Assembly: GCA_022826585.1 (NCBI GenBank)
Contig: JAJDUR010000088.1
Span: 1-64,000, forward strand
DNA length: 64,000 nt
Reading direction: 5' to 3'
From: Dehalococcoidia bacterium
GTDB lineage: Bacteria; Chloroflexota; Dehalococcoidia; Tepidiformales; Tepidiformaceae
Within the stretch, counting starts at the first letter, position 1; each line of letters opens with the position of its first letter. This document shows, in pieces, positions 1-7,822 of this stretch. A program made the position numbers and the translations under genes. Under the pieces are notes generated by a model, which was given only the letters and a program-made list of their open reading frames with translations, made no database searches and was not told the DNA's origin.

Positions 1-2
1 AG

Positions 3-284
3 GTCGACCTCCCCGCCGTCGTCTCCATCTCCAACGAATTCGGTGAGCCCCGCTACCCCCAGCTCCGCCAGATCATGCTCGCCGCCAAGAAGACCGTGCA
101 GGTCTGGTCCGCCGACGACCTGGAGCTCGAGGACGACGAGGCCGGCGAGGACAATCGCTGGCTCGCGCTCGAAGCCCTCTACATCCCCCGGGTCGAGAGC
201 AACGTCGAGATCATCGAGGGCGACTCCCCCGAGGAGCAGGCCCGTACCCTCGCGCTCAAGCTGCGCGAGGCCAAGCTTATCTAG
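3..284 (+). CDS. etfB: Electron transfer flavoprotein beta subunit, C-terminal part (runs off the window edge)
   Basis: This is the last 93 codons of EtfB; the start lies before the window. The visible segment contains DLPAVVSISNEFGEPRYP, which matches the conserved C-terminal region of the ETF beta family. EtfB with EtfA forms a soluble heterodimer carrying FAD and AMP that passes electrons from acyl-CoA and other dehydrogenases to the membrane quinone pool. The stop lies 10 bases before the etfA start, so the two genes form an operon in the usual order. Family assignment is firm; the upstream context is unknown. Confidence 0.93.
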   Translation, partial: VDLPAVVSISNEFGEPRYPQLRQIMLAAKKTVQVWSADDLELEDDEAGEDNRWLALEALYIPRVESNVEIIEGDSPEEQARTLALKLREAKLI

Positions 285-294
285 AGGAACGACG

Positions 295-1257
295 ATGTCT
301 GGAACGCTCATCATCGCAGAGGCGGCCGACGGCGCCGTCGCTCCCCACTCCTTCGAACTGCTGGCCGCCGGCCGCGCCCTCGCCGACCAGGGCGGCGGCG
401 ACGTCAGCGCCCTCGTCGCGGGCGACGAGTCGCTCGCCCAGTCCCTCTTCGAGCACGGCGCCGATGCCGTCTACCTCGCCCCCGCCGGCTCCCTCGATCC
501 CGGCTACGCCGAGACCGGCGCGGGCGCGGCCCTCGCCGCCTGTGAAGCCGCCGGCGCCGATGTCGTCCTCATGGGCCAGACGAGCCTGGGGCGCGACCTC
601 GGCCCGCTCGTGGCCTTCAGCCTCAACACGGCCGTCGCCATGGACTGCGTCGCCCTCACCCTCGACGGCGGCCGCCTCCGCGCGACCCGCAGCTGCTACG
701 GCGGCAACGCCAACGCCGAGGTCACCTGGCGGGGCGACGTGCAGATCGCCACGCTCAAGCTCAAGGCCTGGGATCCCCTCGCCCCCGACTCCGGCCGCAG
801 CGGCGCCGTCACGCCCATCGACGCCACCGGCGACCAGCGCGTGCGCGTGGTCTCCACCGAGGCTGCCGAGTCGACCGGCGTGCGCATCGAGGACGCCGAA
901 GTCGTCGTCTCCGGCGGCCGTGGTCTGGGCGACCCCTCCGCCTTCGAGATGATGGAGGAGCTCGCCGGGCTGCTCGGCGGCGCCACCGGCGCCAGCCGCG
1001 CCGCCTGCGACCTCGGCTGGTACCCGCCCTCGCAGCAGGTCGGCCTCACAGGCAAGACGGTCACCCCCAACCTCTACATCGCCGTCGCCATCAGCGGCGC
1101 CAGCCAGCACATGGCCGGCATGTCGGGCTCCAAGAACATCGTCGCCGTCAACCGCGATCCCGACTGCAACATGGTCCAGGTCTCGCGCTTCGCCATCGTC
1201 GAGGACTACAAGAAGGTCGTCCCCGCCCTCATCGAGGCCATCAAGGCCCTCGACTAG
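295..1257 (+). CDS. etfA: Electron transfer flavoprotein alpha subunit
   Basis: Encodes 320 aa, the usual EtfA length. The N-terminal ETF domain runs to about residue 180 and the C-terminal FAD-binding domain follows. The ETF-alpha signature is visible near residues 260-286 ([16 protein letters not shown] followed by SKNIVAVN). The ATG at 295 follows the etfB stop by 10 bases and is preceded by AGAGGA. The reading frame is open further upstream, but the family N-terminus begins at SGTLIIAEA. It completes the ETF heterodimer for electron transfer from flavin dehydrogenases. Confidence 0.95.
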   Translation: MSGTLIIAEAADGAVAPHSFELLAAGRALADQGGGDVSALVAGDESLAQSLFEHGADAVYLAPAGSLDPGYAETGAGAALAACEAAGADVVLMGQTSLGRDLGPLVAFSLNTAVAMDCVALTLDGGRLRATRSCYGGNANAEVTWRGDVQIATLKLKAWDPLAPDSGRSGAVTPIDATGDQRVRVVSTEAAESTGVRIEDAEVVVSGGRGLGDPSAFEMMEELAGLLGGATGASRAACDLGWYPPSQQVGLTGKTVTPNLYIAVAISGASQHMAGMSGSKNIVAVNRDPDCNMVQVSRFAIVEDYKKVVPALIEAIKALD

Positions 1258-1351
1258 GCACAGGTCCCTACGGGCCAGCGCAGGTCCTAGAATGGACTCA
1301 CCACTGAAGGACGCTCGCTGGGCCGCAAAGCGCGCTCGTGGAGGTTGATCT

Positions 1352-2047
1352 GTGGCCACTGCGCCGCCGAGAGAAGCACCCCCGGACATATACCTCTTGG
1401 GGTCGTTGCGCTCCAAGTTGGTCGCCAAGCTAACGGGCCTGTCGTTACGGACTCTGCAGAGTTGGCACTCCACCGACCTTCAGCCTGCGACACGAGAACC
1501 TGGCAGCCGAGGGACTCCCCGCTACTACTCTTGGGTGGACTACCAGCGGCTGTGTGTAGTTTCGTCACTCCGCGAACAAGAGGTGCCGACCCAGCGCATA
1601 CGGCGGGCCATACCCGTCCTTGACGACCTGTTCCCCGGCTGGTGGGAGATGTCCTTGAAGGCGTACGACGGTCCCGTCCTTGGCAGTCAGTCAAAGGTGC
1701 ACATCGTGCTCCGCGAGAACTTTGACGTGGTGGTAGATGTCGAGGGTGGACAGACGACCTTCCGAGACCTTTTGGGGTGCGAGGTCGAGGACACGGGGCG
1801 TGAACTTGCGCGTGCACTTGCTCTCCTTGAAGAGAGGGGCACCCTCTTCAGGAAGCACGAGTTTCGGGATGCTGTTGCCATGAAGCCGGAAGTGAATGCT
1901 GGTCAACCGACAGTTCGCAACACGAGCCTTGAAACGCGGTTCATTGAAGCGCTTGTTCGGTCAACAAGCGTTGAGGAGGTTGCACGCCTCTACCGGGTAG
2001 GGGAGCAACATGTAAGGCGTGCCGCTGAGTTTGAGAGGGCGGCATAG
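1352..2047 (+). CDS. VapB45-like antitoxin: MerR-type HTH plus DUF433 domain
   Basis: Encodes 231 aa. Residues about 13-75 look like a MerR-type winged helix (KLTGLSLRTLQSW). The C-terminal 55 residues resemble DUF433, with an HTH-like end (TSVEEVARLYRVGEQHVRRA). This architecture is known from VapB45-type antitoxins that bind DNA and neutralise a PIN-like partner. GTG start at 1352 has GGAGG 7 bases upstream, and a TAGAAT -10-like hexamer lies at 1288-1293. The stop overlaps the start of the downstream toxin frame. Codon use is less GC-rich than the neighbouring etf genes, which suggests acquisition. Family-level call; the regulated target is unknown. Confidence 0.75.
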   Translation: MATAPPREAPPDIYLLGSLRSKLVAKLTGLSLRTLQSWHSTDLQPATREPGSRGTPRYYSWVDYQRLCVVSSLREQEVPTQRIRRAIPVLDDLFPGWWEMSLKAYDGPVLGSQSKVHIVLRENFDVVVDVEGGQTTFRDLLGCEVEDTGRELARALALLEERGTLFRKHEFRDAVAMKPEVNAGQPTVRNTSLETRFIEALVRSTSVEEVARLYRVGEQHVRRAAEFERAA

Positions 2048-2580
2048 TCACCTTCCTCTGCGACGAACACCTGAACCCGGACTTCGGGACGATTCTTGAA
2101 GCCTATGGGCACAGTTGCGTCTGGATTGCGGAGCGTGACGAATGGCGAGGAGAACCGGATTGGTCTCATCTTGACCGGCTCTTGGGGGCCGAGGCCGACA
2201 TCTACTTGACCCTTGACTGGAACCGAGAGCCGGATGTCTGGGCCGCGGTGTACGGGAGGCTGGCCGATGGCATCGGCAGGTTGTTGCGTATCAAGATCAA
2301 GCCTGGAGAGATCCCCGACATCCCGACGCTGACAAGGTATTGGGCAGTCCCGTATGACCGCGTGGAAGGCTGGCTGAACGAGCCAGAGTGGAAACTCATT
2401 CAAGTTGGTCTTCAGATCACACGAGCTCGGCGCGAGCCTGGAGGAGCGCGCGCCTATGCGGTTCAGCACATCGCGACAATGGTCCAGCAGCAGATGGGCC
2501 TCCACGGCGATGCCTTGGTCCGACGCGGCACGCCCCGGGCGAATGTCCCAAGGGGCCGAGGACGCCCCCGCAAGGAATAG
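2044..2580 (+). CDS. VapC45-like PIN-domain toxin with a non-canonical start
   Basis: The open frame encodes about 178 aa beginning (I)VTFLCDEHLNPDFG, the typical first strand and first catalytic Asp of PIN-like/Mut7-C toxins; a second acidic cluster follows (GAEADIYLTLD). The C-terminal 40 residues are basic. No ATG, GTG or TTG lies between the upstream in-frame stop (TGA at 2032) and the conserved N-terminus; the first canonical start (TTG at 2182) would delete the catalytic strand. I place the start at ATA 2044, which overlaps the antitoxin stop (ATAG) and has AGAGG 5 bases upstream. A -1 frameshift fusion with the antitoxin is an alternative. Predicted RNase neutralised by the upstream protein. 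Confidence 0.65.
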   Translation: MVTFLCDEHLNPDFGTILEAYGHSCVWIAERDEWRGEPDWSHLDRLLGAEADIYLTLDWNREPDVWAAVYGRLADGIGRLLRIKIKPGEIPDIPTLTRYWAVPYDRVEGWLNEPEWKLIQVGLQITRARREPGGARAYAVQHIATMVQQQMGLHGDALVRRGTPRANVPRGRGRPRKE

Positions 2581-2615
2581 CCCTGGGGCGCTGACTCCTC
2601 TTCGTCCCCCCGCCC

Positions 2616-4679
2616 CTACTCCCCGCCCCCAGTGCCGAGGACGGTCAGAATGAGGTCGCGCGCGAGGGGGGCGGCCAACGGACGTCCCTCCTCGGCTTTG
2701 TCGAAGACGACCGCCGCCAGCACGGCCGGAGCCTCCCTCGGCGAGTACGCCACGAAGAGCACATGTTCCTGCCCCTCCGCTTCCTCCGCTGTCCCCGACT
2801 TGCCGCCGAAGTCGGCGTACCCGGCGTCCGCGAAGACCCACCCCGCCGTCCCGCGCGTGCTCGTCACGAGTTCGAGGCCACGGCGCAGGTGCGCCGCGTG
2901 GTCGCTCTCCAGCGGCAGCCCCGCCCGCACCGTCGCGTCCGCCCCGGCGAGGACGACGGGGGTTCGCAGCTCGCCCGTGAGGAACGTGCTGTAGGCGTTC
3001 GCGAGCTGCAGGGGTGTGACCAGCAGGTCACCCTGCCCGATGCCGAGGTTCACCGCGTCGCCCGGGTACCACGGCGCCTGCCGCACCGACTGCTTCCAGG
3101 CGGCGTCGGGCACGAGCCCCGGGTCGTCGTACAGCCCCTCGACGCCCGTCTCCGTCCCGAAGCCGAAGGCGCGCGCCATGTCCGAGAGAGCGCCCGTCGC
3201 GTCCTCGTAGAGCGCCAGCGCGATCTCGTAGAAGACCGGGTTGCAGGACCGCATCAGTCCCTCGGCGATGGTCAGGTTCCCCTGCTCGCCCTCCCAGTTC
3301 CTGCGCGGCGGGTCGAGCCCCTCCCAGACGGCGCCGCAGAAGATGCGGTCCCCGGGATCGAACAGCCCCGTATCGAGCCCCGCCGCCCCCGTGACGAGCT
3401 TGAACGTCGAGCCCGCCGAGTAGAGACCGTGCGTCGCGCGGTCGTTCAGCGGGTCGTCGGGGTTGCCCGTGAACTCCGCCAGCGCTTGCTGGTCGCCCAG
3501 CTCGAAGGCGTTGGGGTCGAACGAAGGCGAGCTGTTGAGCGCCAGGATGGCGTTCGTGCGCGGGTCGATCACGACGGCCGCCCCCCGCAGCCCCGCCAGC
3601 CCCGCGTGCGCCGCCCGCAGCATCGCCGAGTCGAGCGTCGTGTGGACGTCCTGCCCCGGGATGTACGCGCGCTCGAAGAGTACGACCGGCTCCTCCCCGC
3701 CGACCACCTCCAGCCGCGCCCCCGTCTGCCCCGCGAGCACCGCGTTCATCGCCGCTTCGATGCCCACCGCCCCCACCCGGTCCCCGGGAATGCGGATGTC
3801 GCGCCCCCGCTCCGCAATCTCCTCGGCCGTGTACTCGCGCGTGTAGCCCACCACGTGCGCGGCGGCGGGCCCGAGGGGGTGCACGCGCCGCACCTCGAAC
3901 CACAGGACCGCGCCCGGCACCGCTTCCACGAAGCGGGCCGCCTCCTCCACCCGCGCGTCGGGAACGACCCCCAGCGGCACCCGCTGCCGCTGCCCGAGCG
4001 GGCTCGCGAAGGCCGCCGCCACCTGCTCCTCGTCGAACCCGAAGGCGACGAAGGCCGTCGTGACCGTCTCCTCGTCATAGACCCGGCTGCGGTCGAGGCC
4101 GATCATGCGAACGTCGAGCGTGATCGCCAGCGGCTCCCCGTTGCGGTCGTAGATTGCCCCCCGCTGGCCCTGTTGCAGCTCCCCCCGCAGCTGCCTCCCC
4201 GGGGCCAGGTCCGGATGCATGACCGCCGGCGTCCAGGCGATCCGCGGGAACCCTTCACGCAGTGAAACGAAGGGGACGACCGTGGCATACTCCAGCACGC
4301 CGAAGTAGCTTGTCTTGAGGCGGACGTGGAAGGTGACGTCCTGAGCACCCTCACCCGAAACAGACACATCGATGCCCGTGACGGCGGCCTCCTCGCGGAA
4401 GCTCGCGTAGGCCGCGGCGAAGTCGGACGCGGGCAGGCCCCCCCGCGTCCTCGTGTCCAGGAGCGAGTACATCGTGTCCGTATCGCCCGCTGCCCAGGCG
4501 GCGGCAAAGCGCTCGGCCACGGCCAGCGCGGTCTCACCCCGGGGAGTTGGAGCGACCGTCGGAGACGGCGTGGGAGCGGGCTCGTCCCCGTCCTCGGTCA
4601 GGATGCGAATGCCTCCCGCCACGACGCCGATTACGACGCCAAGGACGACAGACGCCAGAAGGAACCTGCTTAAGGTCAT
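2616..4679 (-). CDS. Penicillin-binding protein, class B transpeptidase with MecA-like N-terminal domain
   Basis: Encodes 687 aa. One N-terminal membrane anchor (residues 5-25) is followed by a Thr/Pro linker and an NTF2-like MecA_N-type domain (about 50-155). The PBP dimer domain spans about 165-340 and the transpeptidase about 350-680. The catalytic motifs are complete: S424-T-F-K, S478-C-N and K627-S-G-T. It should cross-link peptidoglycan on the outer face of the cytoplasmic membrane. Its ATG overlaps the start codon of the divergent lipoprotein within the tetranucleotide CATG. A TACAAT hexamer on this strand (plus 4711-4716) could drive a short leader. The MecA-like layout does not by itself show beta-lactam resistance. 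Confidence 0.9.
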   Translation of the reverse strand: MTLSRFLLASVVLGVVIGVVAGGIRILTEDGDEPAPTPSPTVAPTPRGETALAVAERFAAAWAAGDTDTMYSLLDTRTRGGLPASDFAAAYASFREEAAVTGIDVSVSGEGAQDVTFHVRLKTSYFGVLEYATVVPFVSLREGFPRIAWTPAVMHPDLAPGRQLRGELQQGQRGAIYDRNGEPLAITLDVRMIGLDRSRVYDEETVTTAFVAFGFDEEQVAAAFASPLGQRQRVPLGVVPDARVEEAARFVEAVPGAVLWFEVRRVHPLGPAAAHVVGYTREYTAEEIAERGRDIRIPGDRVGAVGIEAAMNAVLAGQTGARLEVVGGEEPVVLFERAYIPGQDVHTTLDSAMLRAAHAGLAGLRGAAVVIDPRTNAILALNSSPSFDPNAFELGDQQALAEFTGNPDDPLNDRATHGLYSAGSTFKLVTGAAGLDTGLFDPGDRIFCGAVWEGLDPPRRNWEGEQGNLTIAEGLMRSCNPVFYEIALALYEDATGALSDMARAFGFGTETGVEGLYDDPGLVPDAAWKQSVRQAPWYPGDAVNLGIGQGDLLVTPLQLANAYSTFLTGELRTPVVLAGADATVRAGLPLESDHAAHLRRGLELVTSTRGTAGWVFADAGYADFGGKSGTAEEAEGQEHVLFVAYSPREAPAVLAAVVFDKAEEGRPLAAPLARDLILTVLGTGGGE

Positions 4680-5805
4680 GCAGTGCTCGCGCCTGTTCCC
4701 CGCCGCCCTGATTGTAGCAGCGCTCTTCCTCGCAGCCTGTCAGGAAGCCGGCGGACCCGACAACCCCACCCCTGGCCCGGAGGTCACCCGCTCCGCGCCC
4801 CAGGGCCCCCCGCGAGCGTTGCACCTCGGCCTCGGCCTGCAACCCACCGAGGAAACCCACGACGCCTACGTCAGCGCCTTCGCCAACGCCGCCCGCCATG
4901 CCGACCTCGTGAGCATCGCCCGCGTGCCCCCCTGGGAGGAGTTCTTCCCCGGCGCCGAGGTCTCCGAGGAGACGCACGCGCTCATGCAGCTCGAACGCGA
5001 CCTCGTGCGCCAGTACGACCTCTCCCTCCTCTTCGCCATCGACCCCACGGACGGAGCGGTCCAGCGCACCCGCATTGCCGGGCTGCCCGAGGGCGCGCCG
5101 ACCGAGGAGGGCTTCCTGCGGGAGGACGTGCAGGACGCGCTCGTCGCCTACGCCATCTACGTCGTCACCAACTACGAGCCCCGCTACCTGGCCGTCGGCG
5201 TCGAGATCAACATGCTCCGCGCCCGTTCGCCCGAGCAGTTCCGCGGATTCCTCGAGGCCTACCGCCAGGTCTACGACGCCGTGAAGGAGATCCGGCCCGG
5301 GACCAGGGTCTTCCCCACGTTCCAGTTGGAGGACCTCCTCGGCAGGCTCACGCAGGCCCACCCGCCCCAGTGGGAGGCCATCGAGGCCTTCGGGCGGCGC
5401 ATCGACGCCCTCGGCATCTCCACCTACCCCTACCTCTCCTCCTCCATCCAACTCGTGCGCGAGATCCCGGCGGACTACTACGCCCAGATACGGGCCCGCT
5501 TCCCCGGCGAGATCCTGATCACCGAGGCCGGCTACGCCTCCGCCACCATCGAGGGACACTCCTGGGTCGGCTCCGAGCGCGAGCAGGAGCAGTTCCTCGG
5601 GCGCCTCCTGGAGGACGCCGAAGCCAACGGCTTCAGCGCCGTCGTCTGGGTCGCCGAACGCGACCCCGTCCTCAGCCGCCAGGGCGGCGCCGCCGTCCTC
5701 AACGACGTCGGCCTGCGCTTCAGCGACGGCTCCGACAAGCTGGCCTGGGCGGTCTGGACCGAGTGGGTCCGCCGTCCCCTTCCGGGTACCGCGGAAGCAA
5801 ACTGA
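4678..5805 (+). CDS. Lipoprotein with TIM-barrel, glycoside-hydrolase-like fold
   Basis: Encodes 375 aa. The N-terminus is a lipoprotein signal (MQCSRLFPAALIVAALFLAAC), with the lipobox LAAC and the modified Cys at residue 21. The mature part looks like a GH-type (beta/alpha)8 barrel: AVGVEINML in mid-protein and LITEAGYAS late are typical strand-4 and strand-7 acid positions of clan A hydrolases. The substrate cannot be named. The start shares bases with the divergent PBP start, so the pair has no intergenic space. A surface sugar-binding or hydrolysing role is inference from fold and lipobox. Confidence 0.7.
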   Translation: MQCSRLFPAALIVAALFLAACQEAGGPDNPTPGPEVTRSAPQGPPRALHLGLGLQPTEETHDAYVSAFANAARHADLVSIARVPPWEEFFPGAEVSEETHALMQLERDLVRQYDLSLLFAIDPTDGAVQRTRIAGLPEGAPTEEGFLREDVQDALVAYAIYVVTNYEPRYLAVGVEINMLRARSPEQFRGFLEAYRQVYDAVKEIRPGTRVFPTFQLEDLLGRLTQAHPPQWEAIEAFGRRIDALGISTYPYLSSSIQLVREIPADYYAQIRARFPGEILITEAGYASATIEGHSWVGSEREQEQFLGRLLEDAEANGFSAVVWVAERDPVLSRQGGAAVLNDVGLRFSDGSDKLAWAVWTEWVRRPLPGTAEAN

Positions 5806-5819
5806 CCGCGAGCCGCGTG

Positions 5820-7010
5820 CTAGGGCGAGTTAGGGTCGTCGCCGCCCGGTGTCCGGATGGGCGGGGGCTCCGCGTTGCTGTCGGCGCCCTCCTCCGGCCC
5901 AAGCTCCTCCGCGATCTGGAGGCGGTCGAGGAACTCCCGCCGCGAGATGATCCCGACCATGCGCCCCTCGTCGATCACCGGCAGATGGCTCAGCTCGCGC
6001 TGCGCCAGCAGCGGCATCACCTCCGCCGCCGGAGCGTCGGCCGCCACCGTCACGACCTCCGCGCGCGGCGTCATGACGCGCTGGGCTGGGATCACCCCCC
6101 ACTCCACCTGGGGGATGCGTTCCAGGTCGAGCACCGTCAGGATGCCGGCCACGTGGTCGTCGGTCGCGACCACGACCGCGTGCTCGCCCTGCCCGATCAT
6201 GTGCTGGTCGACGATCTGCTGGATCGGTGTCCCGGGCGTGACCTGGATGAACGTGGGGTCCATCAGGTCGCGGGCGTGCAGCCGGTTGAGCGCCATGTCC
6301 ATGCGGATGTTGTTCCCTTCGGTCCGGGCCGCGCTCAGCAGGAACCAGCCGATCATGATCGCCCAGATGCCGAGCGCCCACTCCTGCAGGGACAGGAAGG
6401 CCACCCCGGTCGCGATCACCGCCCAGCCCAGCGCCTGGCCCGTCCCCGCCGCGATCCGCGTCGCCTTGTGGAAGCTGCGCGTCCGTTTCCAGGCGATCGA
6501 CCGCAACACGCGCCCGCCGTCGAGGGGGAAACCGGGAAGGAGGTTGAATGCCGCCAGCAGCAGGTTGACGAACGCCACGTACTGGAACATCGCCTCGAAC
6601 GGCTCGCTCGCGCCGCGCAGCAGCACCGCCGCCCCGAAGAGGATGCCGCCCAGCACCAGGCTCGCTGCGGGCCCCGCCGCCGCGATGACGAACTCCTCGC
6701 CCGCCGTGCGCGGTTGCCGCGAGAGGTGCGAGGCCCCGCCGAAGATGAAGACCGTGATGCGAGGCACCGGCACCCCTCGCCGGATGGCGACGGCCGCGTG
6801 GGCCAGCTCGTGCAGCAGCACCGTGACGAACACCAGCACCGCCGTCGCCAGCCCCAGGAGCCAGTAGGTGGCCGCCGCTCCCTCGTACCGGTCGGGGAAG
6901 AAGTCCACCGCGAGCAGCCACGTGATGATCCCGACGATCAGGAACCAGGAGGGGTGCACCTCGATGGCGATCCCGCCGATGGAGGCCACCCGCATTCCGC
7001 GCATGGGCAT
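5820..7010 (-). CDS. Site-2 protease family zinc metalloprotease with two CBS domains
   Basis: Encodes 396 aa from the ATG at 7010. The membrane metalloprotease core has HELAH (H67-E68...H71) and a second metal site in NLLPGFPLDGG (Asp164), with about six membrane segments. A CBS pair occupies about 250-375, and a short acidic tail follows. S2P proteases of this kind cut transmembrane substrates in or near the bilayer; CBS domains usually sense adenine nucleotides. TACGGT lies 6 bases before ATG 7010, favouring a leaderless start. An ATG at 7004 with AGAGG 7 bases upstream is a close alternative. Divergent from lutA. Confidence 0.88.
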   Translation of the reverse strand: MPMRGMRVASIGGIAIEVHPSWFLIVGIITWLLAVDFFPDRYEGAAATYWLLGLATAVLVFVTVLLHELAHAAVAIRRGVPVPRITVFIFGGASHLSRQPRTAGEEFVIAAAGPAASLVLGGILFGAAVLLRGASEPFEAMFQYVAFVNLLLAAFNLLPGFPLDGGRVLRSIAWKRTRSFHKATRIAAGTGQALGWAVIATGVAFLSLQEWALGIWAIMIGWFLLSAARTEGNNIRMDMALNRLHARDLMDPTFIQVTPGTPIQQIVDQHMIGQGEHAVVVATDDHVAGILTVLDLERIPQVEWGVIPAQRVMTPRAEVVTVAADAPAAEVMPLLAQRELSHLPVIDEGRMVGIISRREFLDRLQIAEELGPEEGADSNAEPPPIRTPGGDDPNSP

Positions 7011-7016
7011 GCCTCT

Positions 7017-7022
7017 ACCGTA
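7017..7022 (-). promoter_or_regulatory. -10-like TACGGT for leaderless S2P transcript
   Basis: On the minus strand TACGGT ends 6 bases before the ATG at 7010, the spacing expected if transcription begins at the start codon. No clear -35 was seen. Confidence 0.4.
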
Positions 7023-7066
7023 GGGCACGGGCACGGCCGGCGCCACGCCGCCGCCCGCCGTGTCGC

Positions 7067-7096
7067 TTGCGGCAGCCGCCCGCGGGCCGGTAGCGT
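7067..7096 (+). promoter_or_regulatory. lutA promoter: TTGCGG - 18 bp - TAGCGT
   Basis: A -35-like TTGCGG (7067-7072) and a -10-like TAGCGT (7091-7096) are separated by 18 bp. The -10 ends 6 bases before the lutA ATG and there is no Shine-Dalgarno, so the mRNA is probably leaderless. Confidence 0.5.
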
Positions 7097-7102
7097 GAAC
7101 GA

Positions 7103-7822
7103 ATGGGCAACGTCGCGCTGTTCGTGCCCTGCTACATGGCCGCACTGCGCCCCGAAGACGGGCGCCACGCGCGGCGCGTGCTCGAACGCCTCGGCGACGA
7201 GGTCTCGACCATCGTCGGACCCTGCTGCGGCCAGCCCGCCTTCAACAGCGGCTACCGCTCCGAGGCCCGGAGCGTCGGCCGTGCCCTGCTCCGCTCCGCC
7301 CGCGGCCACGGGACCATCGTGATTCCTTCCGGCTCCTGCACCAGCATGGTGCAGCACTACCTCCCCGGCCTCTGGGCGGGACCCCGCGGCGAGAGCATCA
7401 GGCACATGAGCGAGCGCTTCATCGAGTTCGGCGCCTACGTCGCCGGGCATCCCAACGTCGCCGAGCTCCCCCTCCGCCTCCCGGGGGCCGTCGCCTACCA
7501 CGATTCCTGCCACGGGCGCCGCGAGCTGGAGCTGACCGAGGGCGCTGTCGGTCTCCTCGAGCAGATCGAGGGGCTCGACGTCCGCCGACTCGCCTACGAG
7601 GCCGAGTGCTGCGGCTTCGGAGGCGCATTCACCCTCAAGGAGCCCGAGGTCTCCGTGGCCATGGCCGAAGCCAAGCTCGCCGACGTCGCCTCGCGCGGCG
7701 TGCGCGTCCTCGTCTCCGGCGATCTCTCCTGCCTCGCCCACCTGGAGGCGACGGCACGCGCAACCGAGCAGCCCCTCGAGACCTGGACGCTCGCCGAGCT
7801 CCTCGACAGGGCGCTGGCATGA
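7103..7822 (+). CDS. lutA: Lactate utilization protein A, cysteine-rich Fe-S subunit
   Basis: Encodes 239 aa, the usual LutA/LldE length. Two CCG-type cysteine-rich domains are visible: GPCCGQPAFNSG near residues 38-49 and YEAECCGFGGAF near 165-176, each paired with an upstream Cys (VPCYM, DSCHGRR). In LutABC (LldEFG) these hold iron-sulfur or heterodisulfide-type centres that take part in L-lactate oxidation to pyruvate. The stop overlaps the next ATG (ATGA), so it is translationally coupled to the LutB-LutC fusion. The promoter places the start codon at the 5' end of the mRNA. Confidence 0.92.
   Translation: MGNVALFVPCYMAALRPEDGRHARRVLERLGDEVSTIVGPCCGQPAFNSGYRSEARSVGRALLRSARGHGTIVIPSGSCTSMVQHYLPGLWAGPRGESIRHMSERFIEFGAYVAGHPNVAELPLRLPGAVAYHDSCHGRRELELTEGAVGLLEQIEGLDVRRLAYEAECCGFGGAFTLKEPEVSVAMAEAKLADVASRGVRVLVSGDLSCLAHLEATARATEQPLETWTLAELLDRALA

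Noticed and set aside
2182..2580. TTG 2182 as the toxin start
   Set aside because: It would remove the conserved FLCDEHL strand and the first catalytic Asp, which are encoded in frame just upstream.
7002..7004. ATG 7004 as the S2P start
   Set aside because: AGAGG is well spaced for it, but the TACGGT-N6-ATG arrangement at 7010 matches the window-wide leaderless pattern; the two differ by two residues only.
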